In this document: piece after piece, positions 13,351-15,767 of the stretch | Layout of the letters: each line of letters begins with the position of its first letter | How positions within the stretch are numbered: the stretch's first letter is position 1 | NCBI GenBank assembly: GCA_007128345.1 | Contig: SKXS01000085.1 | Location: 1 to 15,767 of the forward strand | Reading direction: 5' to 3' | Length of the DNA: 15,767 nucleotides | DNA from: Spirochaetia bacterium | GTDB taxonomy: Bacteria; Spirochaetota; Spirochaetia; PWKH01 | The notes under the pieces: generated by a model | Seen by the model: only the letters and a program-made list of their open reading frames with translations | Databases searched by the model: none | Told to the model about the DNA's origin: nothing | Made by a program: the position numbers and the translations under genes

Positions 13351-15519
13351 ATGGAACTTCTGGCACCGGCGGGCAGCTTATCTGCTGCTGTGTATGCATA
13401 TGTCCATGGGGCGGATGCAGTCTATTTCGGGTTTCCCTTCTTTTCTGCCAGATCAGCTGCGAAAAACCTCACATTTCCGCAGTTGAGGCGACTGAAAGCC
13501 TACGCTGCCGCTCACGGCAAACGTATGTATGCCGCTGTCAACACGATTATCCGCCAGGATGAATACTCCAGGCTCATTGAAATTGCCGAACAGTGCGCAT
13601 ACCTGGGGGTAGACGGAATTATTATTCAGGATTTTGGGGTGCTTACCCTGCTGCGTTCACATGTTCCCGATATACCGATACACGCATCGACTCAGATGGC
13701 AGTGCACAACATCTACGGCGCCGAAGTTCTGGCTGAGCAGGGGTTTTCCCGGGTCATTCTTTCTCGGGAACTGACACTTGATGAAATCGGAAAGATCATC
13801 TCCTCCGTCCCTAGCCTCGCATATGAGGTGTTTGTGCACGGGGCCTTATGCTACAGCGTTTCAGGGCTGTGCCTGGCATCAGGCATCCTCCTCGGCAGGT
13901 CCGCCAACCGAGGCGCATGCGCGCAGATCTGCAGGACATGGTTCGAACTTGATAGTGGCAGGAAACGGGGATACTTCTTTTCCATGAAAGATCTGGACCT
14001 GGGTGCATACATCAGCAGCCTCAAGGAGCTAGGTGTAGCAGCGTGTAAAATTGAAGGGCGCATGAAGAGTCCTGAATACGCAGGAACTGTGAGTTCTTTT
14101 TACCGGCATATCCTCGATCATGGTGAGCCTCCTGCAGACAATAGCGAATTGCATAAAGTTGCCTTCTCTCGGGAAACATCCACAGGATGGATAGGGGGAT
14201 GCCATGATCAACAGCTCACATCCCCTGACTATCCCGCACATCGTGGAGTCTTTGCGGGCACCGCAGCATCTGCTGAGAACTGCTGGGCTAAGGTGGCCCT
14301 CAGGGTTCCTGTCGCTTTGAGGGATGGTCTTCAGTACTTCACCAGGGACCATCTGCCTCAACCGAGGGCTTTCAGTATTGCAAGGATGCGGGACAGCAGA
14401 CGAAAACCGTTAACTCAGGCGTCACGCAACCAGACTGTAGAAATACTGCTTCCAGAGAAAGTCCGCCCTGGGACCGAACTCTACAAGATATCTGATCATG
14501 CGCTGCGCTGGCCTCATATAAAGGAAGCTTCTCTGCCGATATACCGCCGTGCGATCGATACAGAGATTCGATTGGATACCAACCTGCTGGAGTTCTCTGC
14601 ATCCTTCCCATGGAACCCTGAGGAGGTGCATTCCCGTTCGTATCACGTACACCTTGATCAGGCGAGAACATCGTCTTCATTTGAGGATACGCTTCGCTTG
14701 AAGCTTTCGTCATCGGGAGCAAGCCTGTTTACCTTGGGAAATTTGAACATTACCAGCGAGCCTTCTCTGGCAGGCACCGATGTGTTTATTCCTCCTTCTC
14801 AACTGAAGGAGATCAGGAGAAACTGGTATGCATGGCTGGACAGCCGTTTTCCGTCCTTCAGCCTTAATTGTCGCCATAGCAACGAGCATCAGGCCATCGA
14901 TACCATGCATACTCCTCCCAGAAGTACACTCAATCCTCCTGGAGACAAACCCTTCCCGTTTGTAGTTGACCCGGACAAAACAGATATTTATGACATCGCT
15001 CAGATTGTGAATACGTGGTTCATTCCCTTGAATCCGGTGCTCTTTGATGCGGAAGCATATGCGCGGTCACTCAATTCACTTGCAGAGAGGATGATGAAAG
15101 CAGACCCGAGTGCCCGCATTGTCCTCGGGCTGAACAATCCAGCACATATATGTATCGCCCGGCAGATGATCAGCAGGTATAATGCTGATGTATGGATTGA
15201 CATCTACCTCTACCAGGCAAGCTGCTATGCAGCAGATGCATTCGCCCGTATGCTTCCGAAGCCTCCTCTGTTTGGCTATTACTGGCTGGAGGATGCTGCT
15301 CCTCCGTCCCCAATGCACTGGGGGTACCCTGTCCATCCGGTTGATGAGTCATTTCACGCACCCCTGTGCATAAGCAGAATCTGCTTCGCAAAGGAAGTTA
15401 TGCCGAGATCCTGCAGCAGCTGCAGGGATGCGTATGGTCAATGGAAGGTTCGTCAGCACTCCAGGATATATACAGTAATACAGCGGAGCTCCATGAGCTA
15501 CCTGTTCCTGCTGCCCTGA
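13351..15519 (+). CDS. U32 peptidase-family protein (large, RlhA/TrhP-like)
   Basis: The 722-residue protein starts with MELLAPAGSL, the standard U32 N-terminus, and includes IHASTQMAVHN (110-120). The family signature EVFVHGALCYSVSGLCLAS (159-177) is followed by GRSANRGACAQICR (182-195). Cys167, Cys174, Cys190 and Cys194 are the conserved cysteines likely to hold an iron-sulfur cluster. Well-studied members are RlhA (23S rRNA C2501 hydroxylation) and TrhP (5-hydroxyuridine at tRNA U34); others are called collagenases. CKIEGRMKSPEYAG (232-245) is also typical. At over 700 residues this belongs to the long form; the C-terminal half (~330-722) is weakly conserved to my eye and ends in a Cys-rich segment (CSSC). 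The start at 13351 is chosen by homology over an upstream in-frame start at 13306. It has no ribosome binding site and lies 44 bases from the divergent gene start. RNA hydroxylation is inferred from relatives. Confidence 0.85.
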   Translation: MELLAPAGSLSAAVYAYVHGADAVYFGFPFFSARSAAKNLTFPQLRRLKAYAAAHGKRMYAAVNTIIRQDEYSRLIEIAEQCAYLGVDGIIIQDFGVLTLLRSHVPDIPIHASTQMAVHNIYGAEVLAEQGFSRVILSRELTLDEIGKIISSVPSLAYEVFVHGALCYSVSGLCLASGILLGRSANRGACAQICRTWFELDSGRKRGYFFSMKDLDLGAYISSLKELGVAACKIEGRMKSPEYAGTVSSFYRHILDHGEPPADNSELHKVAFSRETSTGWIGGCHDQQLTSPDYPAHRGVFAGTAASAENCWAKVALRVPVALRDGLQYFTRDHLPQPRAFSIARMRDSRRKPLTQASRNQTVEILLPEKVRPGTELYKISDHALRWPHIKEASLPIYRRAIDTEIRLDTNLLEFSASFPWNPEEVHSRSYHVHLDQARTSSSFEDTLRLKLSSSGASLFTLGNLNITSEPSLAGTDVFIPPSQLKEIRRNWYAWLDSRFPSFSLNCRHSNEHQAIDTMHTPPRSTLNPPGDKPFPFVVDPDKTDIYDIAQIVNTWFIPLNPVLFDAEAYARSLNSLAERMMKADPSARIVLGLNNPAHICIARQMISRYNADVWIDIYLYQASCYAADAFARMLPKPPLFGYYWLEDAAPPSPMHWGYPVHPVDESFHAPLCISRICFAKEVMPRSCSSCRDAYGQWKVRQHSRIYTVIQRSSMSYLFLLP

Positions 15520-15522
15520 CAG

Positions 15523-15767
15523 CTATTTCTGGGGATTGGTGATGAGCTGAGAATAGGTATCCGGATTGATCACATTGGGCTCCGGAATCTTTTCCACCTG
15601 CATGAGTTCAGCAATCCGCTGCAGCGAAGAGAGGATGAGGGTCTGCTCCCAGGATTTCAGTGCTTCAAATTTACGTATGAAGTCTTCCTGAAGCAATGAC
15701 GGATTGAGCTTGAGGATCTGCTTTCCCGGTTCAAGAAGTTCAATTTTCACCTTTCTCCGGTCATACA
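15523..15767 (-). CDS. MarR-family transcriptional regulator, C-terminal part (cut by window edge)
   Basis: The reading frame is open to the right edge of the window, so the 5' end of the gene is missing. The visible 81 residues begin with DRRKVKIELLEPGKQ, the wing of a MarR winged helix. They continue with a helix containing EDFIRKFEALKSWEQTLILS, typical of the MarR C-terminal dimerisation region, and end with a short polar tail. A GTG at 15750 could be mistaken for a start, but it lies inside the wing motif, so the true start is outside the window. The gene ends three bases after the U32 gene stops on the other strand. Target genes are unknown. Confidence 0.8.
   Translation of the reverse strand, partial: YDRRKVKIELLEPGKQILKLNPSLLQEDFIRKFEALKSWEQTLILSSLQRIAELMQVEKIPEPNVINPDTYSQLITNPQK

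Noticed and set aside
12074..13399. A longer form of the LOR/SDH-type gene beginning at 13399.
   Set aside because: The extra 31 residues would overlap the U32 start and have no homology; GAGGGGG directly precedes the start at 13306.
15523..15750. A complete 75-residue small protein at the right edge.
   Set aside because: The frame stays open past the GTG to the window edge and the added residues complete a MarR DRRK wing motif, so it is a cut gene.
1..15767. CRISPR array, defence island, prophage or integrated element.
   Set aside because: I found no spaced repeats, integrase, transposase, nuclease or phage genes, and base composition looks even across the window. The request hinted at a novel system, but the sequence does not support claiming one.

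Overview
The window is about 15.8 kb of roughly half-GC bacterial chromosome, almost entirely coding, with no gap above 250 bases. It holds no RNA genes, insertion sequences, prophage genes or CRISPR array that I can see. The gene mix points to an anaerobic or fermentative bacterium. My best guess is a spirochaete (Treponema/Spirochaeta/Sphaerochaeta group), because the carboxyltransferase subunit of the sodium-pump decarboxylase is of a divergent type that I recall from treponemes. That placement is inference, not proof.

Layout. (1) 39-2156: a membrane-anchored PAS/HisKA/HATPase/receiver hybrid histidine kinase, followed by a hairpin. (2) 2316-3920 (+): protein-isoaspartate methyltransferase and a DUF523-DUF1722 (TudS/YbgA-like) protein. 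(3) 5022-3881 (-): a flavin-reductase-fold protein translationally coupled to a zinc phospholipase C/HET-C-like helical protein, whose end overlaps the DUF1722 gene. (4) A divergent promoter region, 5023-5268. (5) 5269-8560 (+): oadG-oadA-oadB, a biotin-dependent Na+-translocating decarboxylase operon closed by a strong terminator. (6) 8658-11274 (+): a disrupted alpha/beta hydrolase, a dCMP-deaminase-family enzyme, a PfkB sugar-phosphate kinase and a PadR regulator. (7) 13306-11276 (-): a LOR/SDH-type (TIGR00300-like) ornithine cyclodeaminase homologue and a tyrosine phosphatase. (8) 13351-15519 (+): a large U32 peptidase-family protein, divergent from (7). (9) 15767-15523 (-): the C-terminal end of a MarR-type regulator cut by the window edge.

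How they work together. Only the oad operon is a clear multi-subunit machine: OadA takes the carboxyl group onto its biotin, OadB decarboxylates carboxybiotin and exports Na+, and OadG anchors and assembles the complex. The remaining clusters look like housekeeping, repair and metabolic genes without an obvious shared pathway.

The most interesting signals are not a new gene system. They are: (a) four promoter-proximal genes that lack a Shine-Dalgarno sequence and have a -10 box 5-8 bases before the start codon, suggesting leaderless transcripts; (b) the divergent OadA; (c) a hydrolase gene that has lost its acid-residue segment and its frame; (d) an 8-base word, CGCAATAC, found only between genes; and (e) three tail-to-tail gene junctions that overlap or are separated by 1-3 bases.
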